Assembly: GCA_029821735.1 (NCBI GenBank)
Contig: JALGSU010000004.1
Location: 1 to 64,000, forward strand
From: Candidatus Zipacnadia bacterium
GTDB taxonomy: Bacteria; Armatimonadota; Zipacnadia; Zipacnadales; UBA5352
Length of the DNA: 64,000 nucleotides
Direction: 5' to 3'
The translations under genes and the position numbers were made by a program. The notes under the pieces were generated by a model. It saw nothing but the letters and a program-made list of their open reading frames with translations. It was not told where the DNA came from and did not search any database. Shown here one piece after another: positions 9,884-19,939 of the stretch. Position 1 is the first letter of the stretch. Each line of letters opens with the position of its first letter.

Positions 9884-12298
9884 CTATTCGTCAGTAGTCG
9901 GCGTGACGCGCAGGTCGTCCAGATAGGCCTCGACATCGGCAGCGTTCATGGAGTGGATCCATAGCGCCATCGTGGTCGCGCCGGGGTAGGTCGAGAATGG
10001 CAATTCGAATGCCGTCCACTCGCCCGGCTCGCCCTCAAGCGTAGCGATAGCGTCCAACCAGCCTCGCTCGTCAGTGGGGTTGAGCAGCTTGCCACCGGCG
10101 TCGTAGACCTTCACATACATGCCGATTCCGCTGCCGCTGACGTGACGCACAGAGCCGGAGAGGACGTATGAGCCCTCGCCATCGACCGTCATGCGCGCGG
10201 AAGAGATGTTCGAGCCACGGTTGGTCTCGTGGTCAGTAATCTTGAGAGAGGCCTCGCCGGTGGTGGCGAGTTCGGTAGAGATTTCGCCGAGGCAGTTCGC
10301 GGGCAGCGACCAGCCCCATGCGCCCATCTCGAAGCCGCCGTTGCGGATCAGGCCCCAGTCTCCGCCGATCTCGGTCGGGTCGAGAGGCGTGATTGTGAGC
10401 GAGATCGACGCTTCCTGCACCGGCTGCACGAAGCTGATGCCGACCCGCGTGGGATGCACGCGCGCGTCCTCCTCGATGAGTTCGTCGGCGATGGCGATTT
10501 CGCCGCCGGTGGCTTCCATGGTGATGCGCACGGCCTGGTCGAGGTCGTAGACGGTGATCGCGCCATCCTCCTCGAGCTGCCACTGCCCCTGCAGGAGGAA
10601 AGCTGTACCGAAGTCTTGCAGTGAGTCTAAGCGCACGCGGTCGGTAACTGTCAGCGATCCGGCGTTCTCACGGGAGTAGACAAAGGTGCGCTCGAGCATC
10701 TGCAGTTCGGGGACATCGTATGCGGCGCGCAGGTCGAGCGTTAGCGTATCGGCCTGATCAGTGAAGTCAGACACAAGCACTTCACCACGGGCATCGCGGC
10801 CAGTGTGCTGGAGGGTGCCGGCGACGACCGGGACCGGGTGGCCGAAGGAGTTGAGCAGCTTGCTCTCGTAGCGTTGGGCACTGAAAGTGCGGGCGGTGTA
10901 GGTCTCAGAACCCGGGTCGAGCAGCACGGGCCGAGAGCCGACGACGACCACGTACGAGCCGACATCATTGTGGTTGTGGTGCTCGGCATTGTGGCCGGCC
11001 TTGAGCGCGACGCCCATCACGCAATCCGTGCTGGACGCTGGGCGACTGATCAGTATTCCGGCATCACTAAATGACGAGCGCAGGGCGGGGCCAGCATCGT
11101 CAGCGGCGACCGGATCTGTCGCGGAGGCGGCATTGGGGAATGAGAAGATCATGGCCGAGAAAAGGTTGCCGGTGACCCGGCCGGGCTCGAGGTAGTCGTA
11201 GCCAGCCAAGCCGAGGCCCAGGACGCGGTTGACGAAATACATGGTGGGCGTATCAGGGCGGGCGTTGACGGCACAGTCAGCGAAGGCTGGCGCGACGCCG
11301 CCGATGATCTGGATGTTGGCGCCGAACATGGCCGGCGCCCGCACTTCGGGGCGCAGCAGCATGTCGACGCCGCCATCGGTCGCTTGGCGGACGGTTTCGG
11401 CCAGGAGTACATAGTGACCGAAGCCATAGTTCCAGTACCCGAGGCCCTCGGAGCAGTAACCGTCGGGAGTGAAGCCAGCGAGGAAATTGAGCGAGTAGCG
11501 CTCGGCGGCGACGACGAACTCGGCGCGCTCCTCGGGTGAAGCGAGGCGCGCGAGACCTGTGCCAGTAACGCCTGCGAGGCAGACCGCGTTCCAGTTGTTG
11601 GTGGTGCGCGTCCACCAGTTCGGGGCGCGGACGCCGGTGAACATGTCGCGGTAGGGGTCGAGGATGCGGGTGCGCAGGTTCTCGTCGATGAGCGCGCGGG
11701 TGTCCGCCGAGAGGCGGTCGCCGAGAAGCCAGTCGACGGTTGCCAACTCCCAGCCCAGAGCCGCTGAGGCGAGGTCGATGTCGACCGTCTCACCGTTGAA
11801 GTTGGCCAAGCTGCGGTCGTGCGCGGGCATCACCCAGGTGGGCTCGGCGCAGAGCGCAGCGATTGTCTCCTCCAGCGCAGCGAGGAAGCGGCCCTGATTC
11901 TCGGCGCACTCAGCGAGCGTGAAGGTCCGCACTCGCGGGCGGCGTTTGCTGGCGACGTTCTGCCAACGGGTACGGTTGCCGGTGCGGGAGAAGTCGAGGT
12001 ATAGGTCATCGGGCTGATCGGCAATAGGCTCGTCGAGCGCACCCTCGGCGCGGCGGATTACAGACTGAATGCCATCCGTAGCCGCGAGCGCATCCCAGGC
12101 ATCGCGGTCAGTGATGGGTTGGCCGAGACCGGTGGGAGTGGCAGGAAGCATTGCGGCGACTTTGCGCACGCGGGCGGGGTCAGGCGGATCGTCAGCCTCA
12201 GCGATAGTGGTGAGCAGCATCGAGCCCGCGAGGATGATGGCGGCAATGGCGATCAGATTCATGGACAGGTCACGTCCCTTCGCATGCGGTGACATCAT
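9884..12298 (-). CDS. Heparinase II/III-like polysaccharide lyase with C-terminal carbohydrate-binding module
   Basis: An 804-residue exported protein. An all-alpha toroid-like N-terminal half contains TNNWNAVCLAG (residues 233-243), EGLGYWNYGFGHY (284-296) and AFADCAV. The beta-sheet half contains GHNAEHHNHNDVGSY (about 435-449) and VLLDPGSETY. These match heparinase II/III-family lyases, which cleave uronate glycosidic bonds by beta-elimination using Asn, Tyr and His residues like those seen. A C-terminal beta-sandwich starting LIRNGGFEMGAWGW looks like a CBM4/9-type module. Two starts are possible. ATG at 12298 overlaps the previous stop as ATGA and gives the signal peptide a basic n-region; ATG at 12262 begins MNLIAIAAIILAG directly. 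I kept the longer one. Third gene from the end of its operon's 5' half, 18 bases before the M14 gene. Confidence 0.85.
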   Translation of the reverse strand: MMSPHAKGRDLSMNLIAIAAIILAGSMLLTTIAEADDPPDPARVRKVAAMLPATPTGLGQPITDRDAWDALAATDGIQSVIRRAEGALDEPIADQPDDLYLDFSRTGNRTRWQNVASKRRPRVRTFTLAECAENQGRFLAALEETIAALCAEPTWVMPAHDRSLANFNGETVDIDLASAALGWELATVDWLLGDRLSADTRALIDENLRTRILDPYRDMFTGVRAPNWWTRTTNNWNAVCLAGVTGTGLARLASPEERAEFVVAAERYSLNFLAGFTPDGYCSEGLGYWNYGFGHYVLLAETVRQATDGGVDMLLRPEVRAPAMFGANIQIIGGVAPAFADCAVNARPDTPTMYFVNRVLGLGLAGYDYLEPGRVTGNLFSAMIFSFPNAASATDPVAADDAGPALRSSFSDAGILISRPASSTDCVMGVALKAGHNAEHHNHNDVGSYVVVVGSRPVLLDPGSETYTARTFSAQRYESKLLNSFGHPVPVVAGTLQHTGRDARGEVLVSDFTDQADTLTLDLRAAYDVPELQMLERTFVYSRENAGSLTVTDRVRLDSLQDFGTAFLLQGQWQLEEDGAITVYDLDQAVRITMEATGGEIAIADELIEEDARVHPTRVGISFVQPVQEASISLTITPLDPTEIGGDWGLIRNGGFEMGAWGWSLPANCLGEISTELATTGEASLKITDHETNRGSNISSARMTVDGEGSYVLSGSVRHVSGSGIGMYVKVYDAGGKLLNPTDERGWLDAIATLEGEPGEWTAFELPFSTYPGATTMALWIHSMNAADVEAYLDDLRVTPTTDE

Positions 12299-15200
12299 GG
12301 AGTGACGGTGAAGCTAGCCCGCGCCGAGGCGCTGGCCTGCGGGGCATGGGCGGTGATCCGGTATGCACCGGGCAGGGAATTGATGGGCACCGGGATCACG
12401 CGAGTGACCACGCCGTCCTCGGTGGCGGTGGAGCCGCCGAAGCGCGAGACCGTCTCGCCGTCGGGTCCGGTGACCTCGATCTCGAGCAGGTGGCAGCCGC
12501 GCGCGGGGCGGCCGTCGGCGTTGAGCACACGGACCCGATAGTCCAGCGTATCGCCGGGCTTGAGAACCGCGTTCTGGACTGTCAGGTCAACGCCCACCGG
12601 GGCTTCGGGCAGCAGCGCAATGGCCATCGAGTGCCGCCCGGCGAGCGTGACTGGGATGGTGCTACCCACCTCGATGGCAATCGGCTGCATCGTCGCCAGA
12701 TCGCAGGCCCAGGCGGGTTCGAAGCCGAGGTCTCTGAGCCGAAGCGTCGCACTATTCTCTTCGGCCAAGTGGTTGACCGCGATGACGACGGCCGCGTCCT
12801 TGCAGGTGCGCACGCCCGCCTCCATCTGGCCGGGAGCATCGTCGGCGAAGCAGGAGGAGGGGGCCGCGAGGAGTGAGCCAATGCCCCGGCGCAGTGCGGC
12901 GGCACGCTCGAACTGGTCCTCCTCGACAGCAGTGCGATAGATGTCGTTCAGGTCGAAGTCCAGTATGGTGACACCGTCCAGTGAGCCGAACGCGCAGTCC
13001 TCAAGGTCGGCCAGTGCGCGCGGACGCGTGCCGTCGAAGTCCCATGGCAGGTCGAGCGGCCGGCCGTCGGTGTCGGTGGTGGGTACCTTGTCGAGGATGA
13101 GTCTACCCCCAGCCGCGCAGAAGGTCGCGAGCTTGTCAGCGACCACGCGTTCGAGGATGTCGCAGCCGAGCAGGACATAACAGTCACGCCCGAGGGGGCC
13201 CTCGGTGGCGGCGATGACCTCGGAGCTGACCACGTCGGTCATACCGAAACCGCCGCGCAGACACTCGAGCGCGTAGTCGGCGGGCGGGTGACCGTCGTTG
13301 ACCAGCGCCTGGCCCATCGGGTAAACCATGGCGATGTCAGCTCGCGGTCGGCTCATGCGAGTGAGCAGCGGGCCGATGCGCCGGATCTTGGGCAACTCCT
13401 GGCCGAGGAACTCCCAGCGCTCGGGGCGCGAACTGGTGCCCGTGCCAAAACCGGTGTGGATGAAGCTATTGAGGTAGTCGGCGCCCTGAGCCACCGCCGT
13501 CCAGGCGCACTCGGCACTGGCCTCGGGCGGGTTCTGCTGGTAGGGCCAGTTGCGGTCATCGAGTTCGACGTAAAAGCCCCACGGCATGTCGAGGGAGCGG
13601 GCGAACTCGCGCATCATGCTCAGGCCGAAGTCGCACTGCACCATGCGGACCTTCTGCGAGCGCGGGTAGAAGTAGGGGTAGATGTCGAAGTCCATCATGC
13701 CCACCTCGCCGCCCCAGGAGAGGATGTCCTGGCGAGAGGTGTGGCCGCGCCCGTAGCCCAGACCGGGGGAGTTGAAGGTCAGCAGCAGCTCATAGTCGCC
13801 GCCGCCCTCTTGCTTGATCTCGCGAGTCATCTCATAGGCGTCGCGCAGGTACTCACCGAGGAAGTCGCCCAGGCGCCAGCGGGCCGCGATGTCCTGGCCG
13901 AGGTCGGCAGGGGCGATTGGCTCGGCCCCGTAGAGTTCGCGGAAGCGTTCGCGGCAGCGGTCGCACATGTCGATGTTCGCGGCGGCCATGGAAGGCTCGT
14001 CAATAATCTTGATGCTGAGCAGGCGCGGTATGCGACGGCAGGCGTCGAACTGCGGCTCGATCTTCGCGCGCAGGCGTTCGCGATGGGCCGGGTCATAGAT
14101 GCAAGGCTGAACGGGTTCGCGGCCGACGAGCGTGAGGCTGTGATACTCGAAGAAAGTTGCGAGGCCCTGGCGCTGAGCGCGGCTGGCGGCGGCATTGGTG
14201 AGTGCGTTGACGTGTGAGAGCGTGGGCCGCGCGAGGGAGCGCGCGTTGCCAGCGGTGATGGCGTTGAATCCGTGAGCGATGAGGTCATCGAGGCGTTCAA
14301 ACGCCATCTCGGGGTCCATTTCGTGGCCGCCGCCGCGTTCGCCGAGTATGGTCATGATGGGGAAGAAATCGGCGCGGTCGAGTGGGTCCACCACGTAGCA
14401 GGGCTCGGTCGTGGAGGAGACGATGCGATCGCCCGCAGTGACCTGGACGGCCAGTTGGTATTCGCCGGAGCGCAGGTCGGGGAGCGTCTCGGAGAAGTCG
14501 AGACTGCCGGCTGCGGGTTGCGTGGGCCAGGTCATGACGGACTGGTCAGTCACGGGATCGCGCAGATCGCAGGCCACTGACAGGTCGGCGAGGGGCGGGA
14601 TTGTGGCGCCCTGAGCGGGCGGTCCCGTGATGAGGATCGGGATGTCGTAGGTGTCGCCAGCGTTCGCGAGCTTGCCCTCGAATGGGGACTCGATCTCGAT
14701 CCGGAAGGCGTCGCTGCCATAGCGACGCAGGTCCTGCATCCAGACGTGCAGCGACGGGTCGAGGACCTCGATCCGCAGAGGGCCGGCAGGAGTCTCGACG
14801 GTGAGGGCCAGGCCCGTGCCATCGAAGACGTGTTTGCCGTCGGCGATCGGGAGGCTGCCATCGGTGGTTCGGTCCTGCTGCTCGGCGACGAAGGGGAGCC
14901 CTGCGTAGACTGAGGTCGGCAGCACGAGCATCGTGGTGATGCGGTCCACCTGAACGTCCTGCAGGAATTCGTAGCTGCTCGTGATCTTCACGCCGCCGTC
15001 GGGTTGGACGCTGGCCACGCGTTCGACGCGCTGGATGCGATCATCATCGGCAAAGGCTATCTCGGGTCGACGGGCGCGCGTGATGCCGGTGGTGGTGACT
15101 CTGGGCAGCAGGCCCTCGCGATTCTCGGTGGCCTGGATCTCGGCAGGGCCGGACTTGTCGTGCAGTGGCACGTCCGAGCCCGGCGGGATGACCCACATGT

Positions 15201-16911
15201 CTGCGAGGCCGGAGACGGCGACGGGCAGTGCGCCCCCGGCGAGTGAGATGTTGAGACTCGAATCACTGGCGGTCAGAGCGGGCAGGCCACGTTGGGCAAG
15301 GGTGACTGAGAAATCGAACGGGCTTTGGGGAGCGAAGGTGTATTGGTGCGCGGCCCAGGCGACCTTGACCCCCAGCGGCGCGAGCCTCTCGATGGCGAAG
15401 TCGCGCCAGTCGGTCACCTCACCATTCGCGTCGATGACCTCGATCCGGTGAGTGAGGGTCTGCTCGCTGAGCTGCTTGTCGGGCGGGTCAGATGTGAGGC
15501 GAACATGCATCCCGTCCACCCCCTCCCCGTCGGCGTTGATCTCTACTTGAGTGGGAGACACGATCGTGCGCGGCGGCAGCTCAAGGTGGGTCATCCGGTC
15601 CGAGGGCATGCGGTCTGTGGACCAGCGCATGAGCGCGCGCGTCAGGTCATCGGCGAGGTCGCTGGTGAGGAAGCGCGTGTGCAGCGGCAGGGCGTAGCTG
15701 GCCCACGCATTGACGACCGAGGTGCGCCCCTCACCGAAGTCTCCACAGATGACCAGCGGGCGGTCGCCAACCGTGAAGGCCGCCTGCGCTCCCTCGCGCA
15801 GCGCCAGGTCGTGCATAGCGGGCACCGTCCCCAGGCCCTCCGGCGGTAGCGCCGTCGCCACCGGATGGTCGCCGGGCACGGGCGTGCCGCCGCTGAGTTG
15901 TTTGGCGCCAGGCTCGAAGGTGACTGGCAGAGCATCGCGGAGCGGGAGCTTGAAGTCGCGGGCGTGGGTGAGGGTGTTCGGGCCGCCGAACACGATCAGG
16001 CCTGCGCCAGAGAAAGTAATGTCAGCGATCCAGGTGGCCTGCTCGGCGGTCATGCACCACGGGTCCACGTCGACCATCACGATGGCGTCGTAGCCGAGCA
16101 GGTCCTCGATGCGCTCGGGGAAACCCCAGAGCGGGAAGTGCAGACCGCGGAAGAGGTAGGTGTCAACGCGGGCCTCGGGGTCGAGGGCGCGGGCCGCAGC
16201 CTCGATGTCGTAGTAGCCTGCGGCGGAGTGCTGGATCACCAGCACGTCGAGGCGGTCGTCGCGGCGCAGATCGTAGCGCGTGGGCTGGTACTCCTGCAGG
16301 CGTGGCTGGTCGAGGGTGACGCGGATGTCGTCCACGAGCAGCGAGAACTGCGTGTTGAGGTCATCGACATCGTCGAGGCGCAGCGTAAGCTGCTGCACGT
16401 GAGCGAAGATGGAGCTGTAGATGTTGCGGATGTTCGAGGTATTCGCACGGACGTCGACGGTCACTTGGGTCCAGGTGTCGAGCGGCACGCCCTCCTCAGG
16501 GAGCACCTCGTAGTTGGTGTGAGCGGTCGGGCTGGTGCGCAGGCGCAGAATGAAGCTGTTGATAGGCGGCTGGGCGGCGCCCGTGATCTTGTAAGAGAAG
16601 GAGACTGAGAGGATGCGGGCGAGGGGGAGAGCGTCGTCAAGCTGTCGGGTGATCCAGATTGGCTCGGTCTTGTTCTCGTCGCCGAAGCCGATGGCGGCGC
16701 TCATGACCCGGCCACGGTCAGGGTCATCGACGAAGGAGAGCGCCTCGTTACCCTCGCCGCCACGGTAGTATTCGGGGGAGGCGGAGTTTTGCCACAGGGC
16801 CAGCGTGTCAGTTTCGAAGTCGTCGACCACCAAGTCGTTGGCCGGCGCTTGTGCATGACAGGCGACGGTGATGAGCAGGAAGATTGCAGCACCGGTGAGC
16901 GGTCGGGTCAT
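12295..16911 (-). CDS. Giant exported GH42-like glycosidase with flanking GATase-like domains
   Basis: A 1538-residue exported protein; ATG at 16911 gives the signal peptide MTRPLTGAAIFLLITVACHAQ. Order of domains: a beta-sandwich at about 25-205 (VVDDFETDTLALWQNSA ... LLVDDIRVTLD), a class-I glutamine-amidotransferase-like alpha/beta domain at about 220-430 (VLVIQHSAAGYYDIEAA, IVMVDVDPW, GLIVFGGPN), beta modules, and a TIM barrel from about 850. The barrel holds SIKIIDEPS, CDRCRERF and WGFYVELDD. A second GATase-like domain follows (ADIAMVYPMG ... YVLLGCDILE ... GGRLILDK). Barrel plus trailing GATase-like domain recalls GH42 beta-galactosidases, with the two glutamates in the motifs above as acid/base and nucleophile candidates. 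The leading GATase-like domain is unusual. First gene of the five-gene minus-strand operon. Confidence 0.7.
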   Translation of the reverse strand: MTRPLTGAAIFLLITVACHAQAPANDLVVDDFETDTLALWQNSASPEYYRGGEGNEALSFVDDPDRGRVMSAAIGFGDENKTEPIWITRQLDDALPLARILSVSFSYKITGAAQPPINSFILRLRTSPTAHTNYEVLPEEGVPLDTWTQVTVDVRANTSNIRNIYSSIFAHVQQLTLRLDDVDDLNTQFSLLVDDIRVTLDQPRLQEYQPTRYDLRRDDRLDVLVIQHSAAGYYDIEAAARALDPEARVDTYLFRGLHFPLWGFPERIEDLLGYDAIVMVDVDPWCMTAEQATWIADITFSGAGLIVFGGPNTLTHARDFKLPLRDALPVTFEPGAKQLSGGTPVPGDHPVATALPPEGLGTVPAMHDLALREGAQAAFTVGDRPLVICGDFGEGRTSVVNAWASYALPLHTRFLTSDLADDLTRALMRWSTDRMPSDRMTHLELPPRTIVSPTQVEINADGEGVDGMHVRLTSDPPDKQLSEQTLTHRIEVIDANGEVTDWRDFAIERLAPLGVKVAWAAHQYTFAPQSPFDFSVTLAQRGLPALTASDSSLNISLAGGALPVAVSGLADMWVIPPGSDVPLHDKSGPAEIQATENREGLLPRVTTTGITRARRPEIAFADDDRIQRVERVASVQPDGGVKITSSYEFLQDVQVDRITTMLVLPTSVYAGLPFVAEQQDRTTDGSLPIADGKHVFDGTGLALTVETPAGPLRIEVLDPSLHVWMQDLRRYGSDAFRIEIESPFEGKLANAGDTYDIPILITGPPAQGATIPPLADLSVACDLRDPVTDQSVMTWPTQPAAGSLDFSETLPDLRSGEYQLAVQVTAGDRIVSSTTEPCYVVDPLDRADFFPIMTILGERGGGHEMDPEMAFERLDDLIAHGFNAITAGNARSLARPTLSHVNALTNAAASRAQRQGLATFFEYHSLTLVGREPVQPCIYDPAHRERLRAKIEPQFDACRRIPRLLSIKIIDEPSMAAANIDMCDRCRERFRELYGAEPIAPADLGQDIAARWRLGDFLGEYLRDAYEMTREIKQEGGGDYELLLTFNSPGLGYGRGHTSRQDILSWGGEVGMMDFDIYPYFYPRSQKVRMVQCDFGLSMMREFARSLDMPWGFYVELDDRNWPYQQNPPEASAECAWTAVAQGADYLNSFIHTGFGTGTSSRPERWEFLGQELPKIRRIGPLLTRMSRPRADIAMVYPMGQALVNDGHPPADYALECLRGGFGMTDVVSSEVIAATEGPLGRDCYVLLGCDILERVVADKLATFCAAGGRLILDKVPTTDTDGRPLDLPWDFDGTRPRALADLEDCAFGSLDGVTILDFDLNDIYRTAVEEDQFERAAALRRGIGSLLAAPSSCFADDAPGQMEAGVRTCKDAAVVIAVNHLAEENSATLRLRDLGFEPAWACDLATMQPIAIEVGSTIPVTLAGRHSMAIALLPEAPVGVDLTVQNAVLKPGDTLDYRVRVLNADGRPARGCHLLEIEVTGPDGETVSRFGGSTATEDGVVTRVIPVPINSLPGAYRITAHAPQASASARASFTVTP

Positions 16912-17075
16912 GGCAGCAGCCCCCGTCATGGCAGTGACGCCTGAAAGAGCACCATTCGTATAGGGCAGGTTCGTTGCGGCAGGCACTGAGTCCTGTCAGG
17001 GCAGGCGCGATGGGTGGCTGTGCGGAATACTCTTCCGGTGGCTGCGGGCATTGTAGAGCAGAGGAGACGTGGACC
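16912..17075. promoter_or_regulatory. Divergent intergenic region
   Basis: These 164 bases separate the start of the five-gene minus-strand operon from the start of the plus-strand pair, so they must hold both promoters. No convincing -35/-10 pair was found. GAATACTC at 17025-17032 lies 43 bases before the plus-strand ATG; the same octamer lies 42 bases before the minus-strand start at 34142 (as its complement at 34185-34192). A ribosome site GAGGAG precedes the plus-strand ATG. Confidence 0.4.
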
Positions 17076-17975
17076 ATGCGTGGGAGTGCGGCGATGTGGC
17101 GTGTGGCAGGCCTCGTGGCGGTGATGCTGGTTCCGGCGGCGATCTGCCGGTCGGCCCCACCAGATGAGCATCTGGTCGACATTGGCGGGGAGCTGGACGA
17201 GAGCATCATCGGTGAGGGCATCCACCGGGCAGAGAACCCCGGCCCGGGCGACACCTATCATGCATTCTTCCACAGTTGTTCGTTCCGCTGGTTCGCGAAC
17301 CGGTGGAGGATGACGCTGCCCGCTTTCCCCGAACGCGATAACCTCGTGACCTTCCGGGCCAAGCTCGAGCGGTCCATTGATTTGAGCTTCGGGCAGGGAT
17401 TCGAGGCTCGGATCAGCAGCGCCGGTGCGGAGGGGCTGGAGTATTCGGTGGTGGTACCCGCCGAAGCGGTCGGGTACTACGAGACGCTGCCAGTGAGCGG
17501 TGTCGCCGACCCGCTGTTCGAGTCGACCGACCGCGACCGGCGCGAGCGGGCCTGGGCGGTGGACTGGGTGCGCGTCCGGCCGGTCGATGAGCGTCCCGAG
17601 GGGGTGGTGGTGGCCATCTCCGCCGCGCCGCCGCAGTGGCCCGAGGAGCACTTCATCAATGTCGGCGCGATCGACGCTGACGGTGACGCTCTCGATGAGG
17701 CGGCTATTGTCGAAGGCGCGTACTATCCTGAGGGCTACAACGCAAACTCCAAGGGTGCGTTCTACCGCTGGTGCAACTTCCGCTGGTTTGGCAACGAGTG
17801 GACCGTGACGCTGCCGGTTTACGCCGGTGAGAACAACGAGATCGTGTTCCGAGGGCAGAGCTCGCGGATGCTGCGGATGTCACTGCCGGGCATTCTCGAA
17901 GACGTGTATATCGCGCCCAAACCGGCGAACAACGAGTACCGGATCGTGCTGCCGGCCGATGCGGTTGGGGAGTGA
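17076..17975 (+). pseudogene. 5' part of a frameshifted exported glycosidase-like gene
   Basis: ATG at 17076 follows GAGGAG and gives the signal peptide MRGSAAMWRVAGLVAVMLVPAA. The 299 residues then contain two tandem copies of a beta module: HAFFHSCSFRWFANRWRMTLP ends one motif and FYRWCNFRWFGNEWTVTLP the other, and VVVPAEAVG is echoed by IVLPADAVG. The first copy continues to WAVDWVRVRPVDE. The second should continue ITIDWFRVRPVAE, but that sequence lies in another frame after a GGGG run at 17967-17970, and this frame stops at once (TGA, 17973-17975). So this is the N-terminal third of a protein of about 946 residues that continues to 19916. Confidence 0.7.
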
Positions 17976-18209
17976 GCTGGTCATCACCATCGACTGGTTC
18001 CGGGTGCGGCCCGTGGCCGAAGTGGATGAGGATATCATGGCGATGCAGCAGCTTCCCAGTGAGACGGAGCCGGATCTGCCACTCCGATTCCGGCTGCGCG
18101 GGAGCGAGATCAGGCCGCTGGTCACGGACGTGGACAGCTACGTGCTGCAGGCGCGGATGATGCGCAACAATGTGATGACCATCGGTCCGATGAACGGGCA
18201 TACCCGAGG
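17971..18209 (+). pseudogene. Middle segment of the same frameshifted gene, in a different frame
   Basis: Between 17971 and about 18200 the sense-making frame is shifted. It reads ELVITIDWFRVRPVAEVDE and then PLVTDVDSYVLQARMMRNN and TIGPMNG before losing meaning. The first words complete the second tandem module of the preceding part (compare WAVDWVRVRPVDE there). The last words lead into AYPRMEPDFIPRQIAALHEWG in the frame of the following part. The two frame changes compensate each other, so the flanking parts are in the same frame. The second change lies between about 18193 and 18210, next to GGG (18195-18197) and CCC. Confidence 0.6.
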
Positions 18210-19916
18210 ATGGAGCCAGACTTCATTCCGCGCCAGATCGCAGCATTGCACGAATGGGGTATCGCGGCCATCGGCTGGCTGCCCTTCAATGTCCAGGATA
18301 CCCGGGCGGTCGAGGATTGCCAGGCCGCCCGCAAGTTCCCGGACTGGACGATGAAGTTCATCGACTGGGAGGGGCGCAGTTCGGAGAACAAGGTGGGTAT
18401 GTGTGTTACGTCGTCGCCGTGGAGGGAGACGCACGCGGGGATTCTGAGCGAAGCTGCGGCGCTGGGGCTGGACGGGGTGTTCTTTGACGGCTTCTACCTC
18501 GGTGGCGTGCCTCACCCGACCGCGCCGGGGTGCGTGTGCCAGTGGTGTCAGGAGAAGTTCAGACGCGAGACGGGTCTGGAGACGCCGTCGCGGGTGGACT
18601 GGACTGATCCGACCTTCAAGCGCTGGGTGCGCTGGCGCAATCACCAACTCGTCGAGACGGCGATCTACTTCCGCGATCGCATGCGCGAGGCCAACCCCGA
18701 TCTGCAGGTTACCTGCAACTACAACATCTGGCCGTTCGGGAACAAGGACTGGGACACCGGGATCCCGATGTGGTCGACCAGCGAGTTCGGGGTCTCGCAG
18801 CATGGCTACTCGGGGCGTCTGGATCTTGAGTGGCTGATGCCGGGGTTCAAGTCGCGCATCAGCCATGATCTGAACCCACAACACTCGGACATGTGGCGCA
18901 GTTCGCGCTTCACGTGGAAGGCGGACGGTTCGCCGGAGGACAATGCGCGACAGGAACTGAACATGCGCACCTTCATGCTCAGTGGCCTGATCAACGGGAC
19001 CACGCCGTGGCACGGAGGGAACATAAGTCCGGCGGATGCGGGCATCCGCATCGCGGAGTGTGTGCGCGAGCGCGAGAGGTTCTTCAGTCAGGACGAAGTG
19101 CGACACCTGGGCGTAGTGGTCTCGCAGAATACGCACGATTTATGGGGGCATATCCCGGAGACCGATAATCTTGCCGACTACCAGGACACCATTCTGGGCG
19201 CCTGGCTGCTGCTGACGGAAAACCATGTGCCCTTCAGGTTTGTGTTCGACAACCAGATTGAGGCGGGCGAACTCGGGGACTATGCGGCGCTGTATCTGCC
19301 GAACATGGCGTGCGTGTCCGATGAGATGGCGCAGCAGTTGCAGGCATATGTCGCGGAGGGCGGCGTGCTGATCGCGACTGGTGTGACGGGTACGTTCGAT
19401 GAGTGGGGCGACCCGCGTGAGCGAAATGCGCTGGCGGGTGTGGATGGGATCGTGCAGCTTGAGGGCACACCGGCACTGGCGTGGGTGCGTGAGCGCGATG
19501 AGGCAGCGGCGCGGACACTGATGGCGGCGATCGGGCAGGCGCGGGCCCCGTGGCAGGTGCAGGCGCCACGGTCGCTTTGTGTGTCGGGCTCGTGGGCGCC
19601 GGGGCGAAATGCGGTGTGGCTGCACATGCTCAATGTCTCGGCGTTCTACCCGCTGGGCGACACGGGCTTCCGAGGACTTGGGCAGGAGCCGGTGTACGCC
19701 GGGGACGTCGCCAGCGACGCCCAGATTATGCTGGGAGGCAAGGTCAAGCGTGTGAGCGCGCCTGCCGAAGATATCGTGGTTACGGCGGCTGGTCTGAAGG
19801 TGGCGAGCGCACGGCTCGGGGTGTCGGGAACGGTGATTGAGCCTGATGCACAGGGACGATATGTGGTACCGCAGATAGACGTGCATGACGTGTTGGTACT
19901 CGAACTGGCGCGATAG
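18210..19916 (+). pseudogene. 3' part: GHL6-like TIM-barrel glycosidase domain with GATase-like domain
   Basis: 568 residues in the same frame as the 5' part. The TIM barrel has FIPRQIAALHEWGIAAIGW, then LGLDGVFFDGFYLGGV, the cysteine cluster CVCQWCQEKFRRETG, and HQLVETAIYFRDRMREANPD. A DGVFFDGF strand followed by a CxCxxC cluster and RRETG is the pattern of the hypothetical glycosyl hydrolase family GHL6 and GH42-like relatives. A class-I GATase-like domain follows (LGVVVSQNTHDLWG ... YAALYLPNMACVSDE ... GGVLIATG), as in trimerising beta-galactosidases. The ATG at 18210 has no ribosome site and no signal peptide follows it, which supports reading it as a continuation. The next gene starts 23 bases downstream, so the two probably share a transcript. 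Confidence 0.7.
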
Positions 19917-19939
19917 TCGTCTTAAGGAGCGAGACACCG

